This document shows, piece after piece, positions 1 through 6,139 of a stretch of 9,634 bases of DNA. This stretch comes from JANNSW01 sp031431235 (lineage in GTDB: Bacteria > Pseudomonadota > Alphaproteobacteria > Rhizobiales > Hyphomicrobiaceae). The DNA lies in the NCBI GenBank assembly GCA_031431235.1, contig JANPDA010000407.1:1-9634 (forward strand), given 5' to 3'. Under the pieces are notes generated by a model. That model ran no database searches, had not been told where the DNA came from, and worked only from the letters and a program-made list of their open reading frames with translations. Each line of letters starts with the position of its first letter. The first letter of the stretch is position 1. A program made the translations under genes and the position numbers.

Positions 1-169
1 GGCGGGCGACGGCGTCTCCTGGACGCCCGGCTGGGTCGAGGGAGCGGTGACGACGGGGCTCAACGCGGTATGGGGCATCCTCAACCACCTGGGCGGGACG
101 TGTGACAGGGCGAACCCGGGACCGGGCGACCGGTTCGAGGAGCTGAAGCCGGTGGCGCTGAAGGAGTAG
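1..169 (+). CDS. Flavin monoamine oxidase family protein, C-terminal end (5' part outside window)
   Basis: An open frame enters from the left edge (codons from base 2) and ends at TAG 167-169, giving the last 55 residues of a protein. The segment GDGVSWTPGWVEGAVTTGLN matches the C-terminal FAD-contacting stretch of flavin amine oxidases (tryptophan 2-monooxygenase and L-amino-acid oxidase type). There a G-[DE]-x-x-S motif and W-x-x-G-[AW]-[VIL]-x-[ST] close the flavin site, followed by a helix. Such enzymes oxidise primary or secondary amines or amino acids, with reduction of O2 to H2O2. The substrate cannot be told from this tail. The polar tail after the helix (DRANPGPGDRFEELKPVALKE) is longer than in minimal family members. 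The gene converges with the minus-strand gene ending at 229. No clear terminator hairpin is visible in the 59 bases between them. The family call rests on this one motif block. Confidence 0.75.
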   Translation, partial: AGDGVSWTPGWVEGAVTTGLNAVWGILNHLGGTCDRANPGPGDRFEELKPVALKE

Positions 170-228
170 CGCCGCGTCTCCCCGTCGCCGCTTTGCGAGG
201 AGAGAGGGAACCGATCCGAGCGCCCCGA

Positions 229-783
229 CTACTGCGCCGCCGCCTGCCTCCCGGCGCGATGCCGACGATAGGCGTTCACGATCTTCAGCATCGGCTCCTC
301 GATCATGCTCGCCGAATTGAGCCAATAGGCGACTGGCCACCACAGCGCCTTCGGCACGCCCGTGACATTGTCCATGCGCGGGCTGGCTTCGACTGCCTCG
401 CCCGCCTCGAAGACGACGCGCGGGGAGAACGTCAGCTCGATCGGCAATGTCTTCTTGGCGGTCACGACCTCGCAATGGGTCGACTGCGGCGGCACCTCGA
501 GCACGAGGTCGGTCGCGGTGAGCGCCTGCTCGACGAGGCGCCGCTCGACGCTGATGGCAATCACGCAGCTGGCGTCTTTCAGGAGCCCGCGCGTCAGCCG
601 CTCGACCTCCTTCCTCTCGGCGGACGTCATTCGGGTCGGAAACTCGCAGGTGATCGAGGGGCCATCGCCGTTGACGAACTGCTCCAGGCAATCGAGCGCA
701 CCGTTGTCGGCCGCGGCCACGCCTGGAAGCACGAGGCAGAGCATGGCGGCCAGAGCTGCGAGGCGGGACAGGCGATGGTGCAT
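229..783 (-). CDS. Secreted hypothetical protein with four cysteines
   Basis: This 184-residue protein starts with a clear Sec signal peptide: positive n-region (HHRLSR), hydrophobic core at about residues 8-20, and likely cleavage after VAAA near residue 25. The mature part is predicted periplasmic or secreted and has four cysteines (32, 46, 73, 104), enough for two disulfides. No catalytic motif is recognised. The region around residues 50-80 (SAERKEVERLTRGLLKDASC) looks helical, and residues 85-125 look beta-rich. The C-terminal part (PKALWWPVAYWLNSASMIEEP) is rich in aromatics. The ATG at 783 has no strong ribosome binding site, but it gives a well-formed signal peptide. The upstream neighbour on the same strand is the acetyltransferase, whose stop is 65 bases away, so the two may be co-transcribed. 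Function unknown; reality of the gene is supported by its signal peptide and codon bias. Confidence 0.75.
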   Translation of the reverse strand: MHHRLSRLAALAAMLCLVLPGVAAADNGALDCLEQFVNGDGPSITCEFPTRMTSAERKEVERLTRGLLKDASCVIAISVERRLVEQALTATDLVLEVPPQSTHCEVVTAKKTLPIELTFSPRVVFEAGEAVEASPRMDNVTGVPKALWWPVAYWLNSASMIEEPMLKIVNAYRRHRAGRQAAAQ

Positions 784-848
784 GATGGTGCCATGGTTGA
801 AGGTGCTCGCCGCCGGTTATATCGCACGGCGCGGCAAAATCGTGGCGC

Positions 849-1361
849 TCATCGCGACGCGCCCGGCGCATCGAGAAACCGCTGCAGCAGCACCAGATCG
901 AGCCAGCGGCCGAACTTGTAGCCGACCTCGCGGAAATGGGCGGCACGCTCGAAACCCAGCCGCTCGTGGAAGCGCAATGAAGCCGCATTTCCCGCGTCGA
1001 CCCCGGCGATCATCACATGCTTGCCGAGCTCGGCCGCCATCGGGATCAGCGCCTCGACCAGTTGGCGCCCGAGGCCTCGTCCGCGCCTGTCGGCCCGCAC
1101 GTGCACGGAATGCTCGACCGTGAAGCGGTAGCCGGACCAGGCGCGGAAGTCGCCGAACGAGGAGGATCCAAGCACCTCCTTGCCCGAGGCCGCGACCAGC
1201 ACCGGATAGCCGAGCCCCCGACGGTCCTCCATCCAGGCGCGGCGGTCGTCCAGCGTGACGGGCCGGTCATTGTAGATGGCGGTCGAGCGGGCAATCACAT
1301 CGTTGGTGATCGCAAGAATGGCTTCCAGATCGGACGCCGAGGCAGGCCGCATCCCGATCAT
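849..1361 (-). CDS. GNAT family N-acetyltransferase, phosphinothricin acetyltransferase (PAT/Bar) type
   Basis: The 170-residue cytoplasmic enzyme is predicted to transfer acetyl from acetyl-CoA to an amino group. Members of this subfamily acetylate phosphinothricin, methionine sulfone/sulfoximine or related amino acids, and the in vivo substrate here is unknown. It begins MRPAS-x-x-DLEAI, as in GNAT motif C. It has STAIYNDRPVT (residues 26-36), equivalent to the ligand-binding STVNFRTEP region of Bar. The acetyl-CoA loop RRGRGLGRQL lies at 92-101, and GNAASLRFHERLGF at 124-137 is followed by GYKFGRWLDLVLLQRFL. Glu83 (in TVEHSVHV) and His132 line up with the catalytic Glu88 and His137 of Bar. 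An open frame continues upstream to 1598, but the start at 1361 is chosen because GGAGG lies 8 bases before it (1370-1374) and the length then matches the family. It lies 16 bases downstream of the secreted-protein gene ending at 1378, so they are probably co-transcribed. Confidence 0.88.
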   Translation of the reverse strand: MIGMRPASASDLEAILAITNDVIARSTAIYNDRPVTLDDRRAWMEDRRGLGYPVLVAASGKEVLGSSSFGDFRAWSGYRFTVEHSVHVRADRRGRGLGRQLVEALIPMAAELGKHVMIAGVDAGNAASLRFHERLGFERAAHFREVGYKFGRWLDLVLLQRFLDAPGASR

Positions 1362-1377
1362 GTGGAGGACCTCCGGC

Positions 1378-1653
1378 TCACACCAGCAACTCGAGCGGGG
1401 TCTTGCTCGCGGGGCAGGTGAGCGACCCACCCTCGCCCGGCGCTTCACCCGTATCGGGCTGGGATTCGCCTGCGTCAGGCTCGCGCTCGGGGTCCATCCC
1501 GTCCTCGCCCGAATACGGGGCCTCCTCGGCTTGGGCCGTGTGAATGCCGGCAGTCGGTGGACCGGCGGCAATTGCGGGGGCCCAACTGCCGGGCGCAAGC
1601 GCGAGGGCGAGCAACGCCAGCAGGTTGACGGCCGGGCGCGATCTGCAACTCAT
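1378..1653 (-). CDS. Small acidic secreted protein, hypothetical
   Basis: This 91-residue protein has a signal peptide: SCRSR positive region, a leucine/alanine-rich core at about residues 9-20, and possible cleavage after AIAA at residue 30. A low-complexity stretch rich in Glu, Asp, Pro and Gly (residues 42-76) follows, then a short end with one cysteine (SLTCPASKTPLELLV). No domain is recognised. The frame stays open upstream to 1845, but the ATG at 1653 is preferred because it directly precedes the hydrophobic signal and has GGGAGA about 6 bases upstream. Another in-frame ATG 21 bases earlier lacks a better site. The acetyltransferase gene begins 16 bases after its stop, which implies one transcript. 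The acidic Pro-rich composition suggests an unstructured exported peptide. Function unknown. Confidence 0.6.
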   Translation of the reverse strand: MSCRSRPAVNLLALLALALAPGSWAPAIAAGPPTAGIHTAQAEEAPYSGEDGMDPEREPDAGESQPDTGEAPGEGGSLTCPASKTPLELLV

Positions 1654-1835
1654 GTCTGTCTCCCGTTCCACCATTTGGCGCCGTTGCAACTCGATTGTCG
1701 CACATTGCGCCGGGAAGTGCGATGGCTCGCCACGCAGCAAGCGCGGCTCGAGGCCGCGAGCGCGTAACCATGCCGGGTGGCGATGGCGTCGTTCTTGCTT
1801 CGTTGGCCAAACCCAAGGAATGAAGGCGGAGCGAG

Positions 1836-2054
1836 ATGGCGACACGGTGGCATCCTGAAGATGGCGAGGTCGCGTCGCCGGCCGAGATCCAGGTCATGGC
1901 GAGCGTGCTGGAAGGACGCCACGGCGTGTGGGCCGGCGAGATTGCCGACTTCCTGGCCGACGCTCACCGGCAAGCCAATGATGCCGTGCGCGGACGGGCC
2001 TGGGCGACGGTTGCCCAAACCGTACGGATCCGGGAGCGCCAACGGGTCATTTGA
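1836..2054 (+). CDS. Small conserved-looking hypothetical protein (72 aa)
   Basis: A 72-residue, mostly helical and soluble-looking protein with no signal peptide or membrane segment. It reads as normal high-GC coding sequence: balanced composition, with helices at about 15-27 (SPAEIQVMASVLE), 33-52 (WAGEIADFLADAHRQANDAV) and 54-70. The ATG at 1836 has GGAG 4 bases upstream (1828-1831), a little close but usable. It is divergent from the minus-strand operon starting at 1653, leaving 182 bases for two promoters. No family is recognised. Longer frames that overlap it in other phases have poorer composition. Confidence 0.55.
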   Translation: MATRWHPEDGEVASPAEIQVMASVLEGRHGVWAGEIADFLADAHRQANDAVRGRAWATVAQTVRIRERQRVI

Positions 2055-2081
2055 GGGCAGCACCGGCTCCGCGATCGCCCA

Positions 2082-2270
2082 TCAGCGCCGCTGGGCAAAG
2101 GTGTCCGCGAGGAAGCGCTCCACGATCGTTGCCATCCGTTGCCATCATGAAAACCGAGCTGGTGCAGAGCTCCGGCCCCCACAGCACCACGTTGGCCAGG
2201 TAGATGCTCCTGGCGCCGCATTCTCGACCTGTGGAGGTTGCGCCGGCGAGCGGCTCGCGATTGCACTGGC
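2082..2270 (-). pseudogene. Possible 3' gene remnant disrupted by a 10-bp tandem duplication
   Basis: Reading the minus strand, one frame gives a coding-like stretch (CGARSIYLANVVLWGPELC, then TSSVFMMAT) that loses character after base 2147. There the 10-mer CGTTGCCATC (+ strand) occurs twice in tandem, at 2127-2136 and 2137-2146. Removing one copy would join this stretch to ATIVERFLADTFAQRR and a TGA at 2082-2084. The joined product looks like a natural protein C-terminus. No start codon or family is recognised, and the left boundary of the remnant is uncertain. The stretch is short enough that a coincidence is possible. Confidence 0.25.
2127..2146. repeat. Perfect tandem duplication of a 10-mer
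   Basis: CGTTGCCATC occurs twice head-to-tail (2127-2136 and 2137-2146). Because 10 is not a multiple of 3, it would shift any reading frame crossing it. This is the pattern expected from replication slippage. It sits in the non-genic gap between the small + strand gene and the CAP lipoprotein gene. Confidence 0.85.
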
Positions 2271-2289
2271 GTGAGCGCTTACTTGCCTC

Positions 2290-2913
2290 TCAGTTCGGCG
2301 CGCCCAGCACCAGGGTCCAGAACGTCTTGAACTCGGAGTTCTGGTCCTGGACGAGCGCGATGCCGATGTGGCGGGCATCCGCGAGCAGCAGGTTCTTGTT
2401 GTGGCCGTCGCTTTCGCGCCAGCCTTTCATCACCTCGTCGAAGGAGGCTTGGCCGGTGCCAACGTTCTCGGCGGCGAGCTTGGCGGCGTAGCCGGTCCGC
2501 TTAACTCGGTCCCACGGGCTCGATCCATCAGACCCGTAGTGCGAGATGCGGTCGTTCTTGGCGAGATCGCGGGAGTGAGCCTTGGCGGCGAGCGTCAGCT
2601 TGGGATCGAGCGATACGGACTTCAGGCCGTTCTCGCGGCGATAGCCATTGATCAGCTCGAGAGCCTTGGCCGGATCGAGCCGGGCGGTCGAGTAGTCGCG
2701 GTCATCGAGCGCGCCGGCAGGCGCTGTCGCGGAGCTGTCGCTGGCGACATTTGCGTCGTTCTGAGAAGCGGTGTCGAGGCTTGCGGTCTGGCGCTTGGGC
2801 TTGGTCGAGACGAGGTCGCTATCGGGCGTGAACCCGCCGGACAGCGGAATGCTGCCCACACTGCAACCCGACAGCAGCAACGCTACCGAAATGGACGCCA
2901 TCAAGCGACGCAT
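2290..2913 (-). CDS. CAP (SCP/PR-1) domain lipoprotein
   Basis: A 207-residue predicted lipoprotein. The N-terminus MRRLMASISVALLLSGC is a lipoprotein signal with lipobox L-S-G-C and lipidated Cys17. Serine at +2 suggests outer-membrane sorting. A low-complexity linker (about 18-75) precedes a CAP domain (about 83-205). Visible CAP features are LINGYRRENGLKSVSLDPKL (helix 1), the KAHSRDLA helix with His113, ISHYG with His125, AAENVGTG with Glu149, and VMKGWRESDGHNKNLL with Trp165 and His171. The C-terminal strand is FWTLVLGAPN. His125, Glu149 and His171 match conserved residues of the CAP cavity. CAP proteins bind small ligands or act as adhesins or proteases in different lineages; the bacterial role is mostly unknown. 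The start at 2913 is chosen over the upstream ATG at 2967 because GGAGG lies 6 bases before it (2920-2924) and it begins exactly at the lipoprotein signal. It appears to be transcribed alone. Confidence 0.9.
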   Translation of the reverse strand: MRRLMASISVALLLSGCSVGSIPLSGGFTPDSDLVSTKPKRQTASLDTASQNDANVASDSSATAPAGALDDRDYSTARLDPAKALELINGYRRENGLKSVSLDPKLTLAAKAHSRDLAKNDRISHYGSDGSSPWDRVKRTGYAAKLAAENVGTGQASFDEVMKGWRESDGHNKNLLLADARHIGIALVQDQNSEFKTFWTLVLGAPN

Positions 2914-3168
2914 ACCGACCCTCCGGCCCTCAATACATGTTCCAACAACGAGGCTCATCGGGCTCATTAATGATCGAGAAGGGTTAATCGGCGGTTACAG
3001 CTGAAGTCCCGAATCAGGCACTGCACTTCGAGCCGGACAGCAGCAAACAAGTGTGGTGCGAATGGGGCGGTTGCCTTGCCGATCGCCCGACAGCCGGCAA
3101 CGCCGCGTTAACCGAGCTCACGCACTCTGCCTGGCAGTTTTCGTCTCCAGAAGAGTGAGCCTCGTTCC
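2914..3168. promoter_or_regulatory. Intergenic control region between divergent CAP lipoprotein gene and the dapE group
   Basis: This 255-base gap must hold promoters for the minus-strand CAP gene and the + strand gene at 3169. It contains a direct repeat GGCTCAT (2953-2959 and 2962-2968) whose second copy runs into a 10-bp palindrome TCATTAATGA (2965-2974), the most AT-rich point of the gap. That would be a reasonable place for a -10 region or operator for the CAP gene. No pair of -35/-10 boxes is clear enough to name. Confidence 0.3.
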
Positions 3169-3600
3169 ATGTCCTGTCGCGTTGCGCTTCCTGTCGTCGG
3201 CGGATCCGCGGAATCCACCTATTGGCCGTCTATTCCGTTCGTCGCCGTGCTGCTCGCCGCGGCCGTGCTGCCGCTGGCTGCCACTGCCTCCAAGCTGATG
3301 CTGGCGCTCGCCGAGGTGAGTGCGCTGTCGGTGCTGCTCTGGCCGGTCGCTGCCGTTGCCATCCGGCGCCTGCGCGATCGCAGGACGCATGGCTGGCTCT
3401 GTCTGCCCTGCTATTTCGCCTGTATCGTCGTGCTGATGGCGGCGTGCTTTGGCAAGCCGGTCTCGCTTGGCGACAGCACGGTTGCCCAGATGTTGCCGCT
3501 CGTCATGCTGTTGTTCTTGACCTCCTGGCTCATCGTCGACAGCTTGACGATCGAGGATCCGGCAGTGGCGGAGCCAGCACACGGCGCCCTGGCGGCCTGA
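3169..3600 (+). CDS. DUF805-like four-helix membrane protein
   Basis: A 143-residue inner-membrane protein with about four transmembrane helices (roughly 22-42, 46-66, 76-96 and 106-126). A short basic loop RRLRDRRTHGW (66-76) lies between helices 2 and 3. That layout, and the loop itself, resemble DUF805 proteins, where an RRLHDxGRSGW-type motif sits in the same place. The match is partial and the family's function is unknown. The tail (130-143) is soluble. The ATG at 3169 has only a weak purine-rich site further upstream (AGAAGAG around 3149-3155). The next gene on the strand starts 32 bases after its stop, so it probably heads a transcript that continues into dapE. Confidence 0.65.
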   Translation: MSCRVALPVVGGSAESTYWPSIPFVAVLLAAAVLPLAATASKLMLALAEVSALSVLLWPVAAVAIRRLRDRRTHGWLCLPCYFACIVVLMAACFGKPVSLGDSTVAQMLPLVMLLFLTSWLIVDSLTIEDPAVAEPAHGALAA

Positions 3601-3632
3601 GATCGCTCCCGAGGCTGAGAGGGCCAGCGCGC

Positions 3633-4421
3633 ATGTACCGTTCGCTCAAGGCCGACAAGCTGGTCGAGACGATCGAGCGGCTGCAACGGCGCATCGACGA
3701 GCGCTTCCCCGGCGCGGGGCTGGCGCGGGTCTGTGCGGAATTGCGCGATGCGACCCTTGCGGTCAGCAGCCGCGCCGCAGCGATGGCACGGCCAAACCGG
3801 GTGATGCAGGCGGCCGTCGCGGTCGCGCTGCTGCTCGGACTGGCATTGCTCGGCACGGTCGTCTTCGTGATCGACTTGAAGCGCGACGCCGACACTCTGT
3901 CCGGCGTGCTGCAGGGGATCGAGGCGTCCATGAACATCCTCGTGCTGATGGGCGCGGCGGTGTTCTTTCTCGTCACCATGGAGGAGCGGCTGAAGCGCCG
4001 GCAGGCGTTGAAGGATCTGCACGAGCTGCGCGCCATCGTGCACGTGATCGACATGCACCAGCTGACGAAGGACCCGGTCTCGATCTCGGTCTCGACTGTC
4101 GGCACGGCGACCCCGTCCTCGCCCAAGCGAACCCTCTCGCCCTTCGAGCTGATGCGCTATCTCGACTATTGTGCCGAGCTGCTGTCGCTGTCGGCCAAGG
4201 CCGCCGCCCTCTATGGGCAGAGCCTGCGCGACACCGTGGTGAGCGCGGCCGTCAGCGAGGTCGAGCAGCTGACGAGCAACCTCGCCAACAAGGTCTGGCA
4301 GAAGATCGCGATTCTGCAGATGGGCGAGGTGCTGTCCGCCAGTGCGGTGATTTCCGGGCCTGAGCAGCCCAAGCCCGCGCCTTTGGTCGAGGTGGTTGCA
4401 CCGCCGAGAGCGGGCGTTTAG
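3633..4421 (+). CDS. Conserved hypothetical two-helix membrane protein with coiled cytoplasmic part
   Basis: A 262-residue protein. It has an N-terminal helical region (1-55), two transmembrane helices (about 58-80 and 98-116) and a long soluble helical C-terminal part. The segment EERLKRRQALKDLHELRAIV, continuing HVIDMHQLTKDP (117-148), is charged, regular and looks strongly constrained. A second helical block (168-240, LSPFELMRYLDYCAELLSLS onward) follows. The Pro-rich tail is probably disordered. From memory, uncharacterised membrane proteins with this HELR...HVIDMHQLTKDP signature occur in diverse bacteria, but I cannot name a family. Many upstream codons are open back to 3222; the start at 3633 is chosen because GAGAGGG (3617-3623) sits 9 bases before it and the longer frame overlaps the upstream gene. 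dapE begins within or immediately after its end, indicating co-transcription. Confidence 0.75.
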   Translation: MYRSLKADKLVETIERLQRRIDERFPGAGLARVCAELRDATLAVSSRAAAMARPNRVMQAAVAVALLLGLALLGTVVFVIDLKRDADTLSGVLQGIEASMNILVLMGAAVFFLVTMEERLKRRQALKDLHELRAIVHVIDMHQLTKDPVSISVSTVGTATPSSPKRTLSPFELMRYLDYCAELLSLSAKAAALYGQSLRDTVVSAAVSEVEQLTSNLANKVWQKIAILQMGEVLSASAVISGPEQPKPAPLVEVVAPPRAGV

Positions 4422-4458
4422 CGTGGCGGCCGATCCCAACTCCGCCGCGAGCCGCCCC

Positions 4459-5628
4459 ATGCCAGCCATCGACCCCGTCGCCCTGACGCAAGCCCTCGTG
4501 CGCTGCCAAAGCGTGACGCCGCACGAAGCCGGCGCGCTCACGCTGCTGGAGCGGACGCTTGCGCCGCTCGGCTTTGCTTGCCACCGCCTCGTCTTCGAGG
4601 AGCCGGGCTACCCCGACGTCGACAATCTGTTCGCGCGCCGTGGCACCGGCGGCCCGCACCTCTGCTTTGCCGGTCATACCGACGTGGTGCCCGCGGGCGA
4701 CAGCGCAGCCTGGACCCACGGCCCGTTCTCGGGCGACTTGGCGGACGGGTTCGTATGGGGGCGCGGCACGGTCGACATGAAGGGCAACATCGCGGCCTTC
4801 ATCGCCGCACTCGCCGACTGGCTGGCGGTGCCCGCCGATGCCGCCAAGGGCTCGATCAGCCTCCTGATCACGGGCGATGAGGAGGCCAACGCCGTCAACG
4901 GTACCGTCAAGGTGCTCGACTGGATGGCGAAAAGCGGCCACACGCCCACCGACTGCATCGTCGGCGAGCCCTCCTGCACGGAGGCGCTGGGCGACACCAT
5001 CCGCATCGGCCGGCGCGGCAGCCTCTCCTGCAACGCCGTCTTCACTGGCAAACAGGGCCATGTCGGCTACGCCCATGTCGCCAACAATCCGGTCAAGGGT
5101 TTTCTGCGTTTCGCCCACGCTCTCCACGCCGCGCCCCTCGATGCCGGCACCGAGCATTTCGTGCCATCGAACCTGGAGATCGTCTCGGTCGATGTCGGCA
5201 ATCCCGTCTACAACGTGATCCCGGCGCGGATCGAGTCGAAGCTCAACATCCGCTACAACGACACCTGGACGCGCGCGAGCCTGGAAGCCTTGATCCGGGC
5301 CAAGGCGCAGGCGGCGGTGGCGGGCTCGGGTCTGGGCGTCGAGCTCGACTTCTCCGGCAACGCCGATGTGTTCGTGACCAAGCCCGGTCCCCTCGTTGAA
5401 ATGGCTGAGGAGGTGCTGCGGCGCGTGACCAACAGCAAGCCGGTGCTCTCGACCGCGGGCGGCACGTCGGACGCCCGCTTCGTCAAGGACCATTGCCCCG
5501 TGATCGAGCTCGGCCTCGTCAACAAGGGCATCCACGGCGTCGACGAGCGCGTCCCCGTCGCCGACCTCACGCGGCTTGCGACGATCTACGGCGCGCTTCT
5601 CGCCCGCTACTTCGCGTCCGCGGCGTAG
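4459..5628 (+). CDS. dapE: Succinyl-diaminopimelate desuccinylase
   Basis: DapE is a dizinc M20-family hydrolase. In the cytoplasm it converts N-succinyl-LL-2,6-diaminopimelate to LL-diaminopimelate and succinate, a step of the succinylase route to lysine and to meso-diaminopimelate of peptidoglycan. At 389 residues it is close to the usual 375-390. In order: RCQSVTP (15-21), GHTDVVPAGD with zinc ligand His73 and Asp75, GRGTVDMKG with bridging Asp106, and GDEEANAVNGT with catalytic base Glu141 and ligand Glu142. Then come GEPS with Glu170, NVIPARIESKLNIRYN in the dimerisation/lid region, STAGGTSDARF (331-341) and NKGIHGVDERV with ligand His359. All expected metal and catalytic residues are present. 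The start is uncertain. ATG 4459 gives the family length but has a poor binding site. An in-frame GTG at 4423, one base after the previous stop, would add 12 residues. ATG 4396 would overlap the previous gene. It is probably the last gene of the 3169-5628 group. Confidence 0.96.
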   Translation: MPAIDPVALTQALVRCQSVTPHEAGALTLLERTLAPLGFACHRLVFEEPGYPDVDNLFARRGTGGPHLCFAGHTDVVPAGDSAAWTHGPFSGDLADGFVWGRGTVDMKGNIAAFIAALADWLAVPADAAKGSISLLITGDEEANAVNGTVKVLDWMAKSGHTPTDCIVGEPSCTEALGDTIRIGRRGSLSCNAVFTGKQGHVGYAHVANNPVKGFLRFAHALHAAPLDAGTEHFVPSNLEIVSVDVGNPVYNVIPARIESKLNIRYNDTWTRASLEALIRAKAQAAVAGSGLGVELDFSGNADVFVTKPGPLVEMAEEVLRRVTNSKPVLSTAGGTSDARFVKDHCPVIELGLVNKGIHGVDERVPVADLTRLATIYGALLARYFASAA

Positions 5629-5822
5629 CCTCAGCAGAGCCGTCGCCTGTCGCTCGACCTTGCCGGCAACCGAAGCCAACGTCGTCCCGCACAAAGCTCG
5701 AAGTTGGCAGGGGCGACCGAAATGACTACCGTGTTGCGAGCAACCGGGCTTCAAAGCAGCAATGTCGGGTAAGTATTCCAACCAACGAAGCCTGCAAGTG
5801 CGGGCGGAGCGCGAGGACGGCC
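5629..5822. other. Gap after dapE, no gene; one weak hairpin
   Basis: No coding frame is convincing in these 194 bases. GCCAAC (5675-5680) and GTTGGC (5703-5708) can pair, with three more inner pairs beyond a mismatch, around a 14-base loop. There is no T-run, so a terminator call is not justified. Confidence 0.3.
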
Positions 5823-6126
5823 ATGAGCGAGAGCAGCTGCGACATCGTGGTGATCGGGAGCGGCCCGGCCTGCCTGATGGCGGCATGGGAGCTTCGCGAT
5901 TCCAGCCCGCTCCACATCGACCAGTCGCATCGCCTTGGCGGGCATCACTCCTTGCTCACGCGCGGCGATACGTGGCTCGACCTCGGCGCCCGCATCGACC
6001 CGGCGCCGGGCTCAGTCCATGCGCGACCTGATGAAGTCCTTCGGGCCCGAGATCGTCCCCATTGCCAGCACCACGTTTGCTGCCTGTGGTTGGGCAACCA
6101 GCGCGCGACGGCGTGACGACCAATAG
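5823..6126 (+). pseudogene. Decayed N-terminus of an FAD-dependent oxidoreductase (amine-oxidase-like fold)
   Basis: From ATG 5823, with GAGGA 5 bases upstream, the frame reads CDIVVIGSGPACLMAAWEL. This is a dinucleotide-binding beta-alpha-beta motif in which the third glycine of GxGxxG is Cys. It continues with HRLGGHHSLL and TWLDLGARI, the usual GG motif and D-x-G-x-x-[IV] strand of FAD-dependent amine oxidase/NAD(P)-binding Rossmann proteins. After about base 6010 this frame becomes basic nonsense and stops at 6114-6116. The next frame carries a plausible continuation, SMRDLMKSFGPEIVPIASTT, and ends at TAG 6124-6126. A frameshift near 6000-6018 is therefore likely, and the remaining 300-plus residues expected for the family are absent. 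The aldolase ribosome binding site begins at 6126. It is read as a remnant left by deletion. A sequencing error alone would not restore it, because the rest of the gene is missing. Confidence 0.65.
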
Positions 6127-6139
6127 AGGAGGCCGGCCC

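Noticed and set aside
193..1123. Two + strand frames of 242 and 253 residues
   Set aside because: They are antisense to the signal-peptide protein and the acetyltransferase, with no ribosome binding site and low-quality composition.
1742..1758. A CGCGGC/GCCGCG hairpin upstream of the small gene at 1836
   Set aside because: Short GC-only stem without a T-run or partner. Such stems arise often by chance at this composition.
3411..4541. A 376-residue minus-strand open frame
   Set aside because: It is antisense to the two membrane-protein genes. Its composition (His/Gln/Arg/Gly runs) is typical of a reverse-phase shadow.
4252..5886. A 544-residue open frame on the minus strand
   Set aside because: It is antisense to dapE, which has all its metal and catalytic motifs. 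The minus product is Arg/Ala/Gly/Asp-rich with no domain, a usual shadow in high-GC coding DNA.
1..6126. The idea that the amine oxidase tail at 1-169 and the flavoprotein N-terminus at 5823-6126 are halves of one split gene
   Set aside because: The C-terminal piece lies upstream of the N-terminal piece, many unrelated intact genes lie between, and no flanking repeats suggest a rearrangement.
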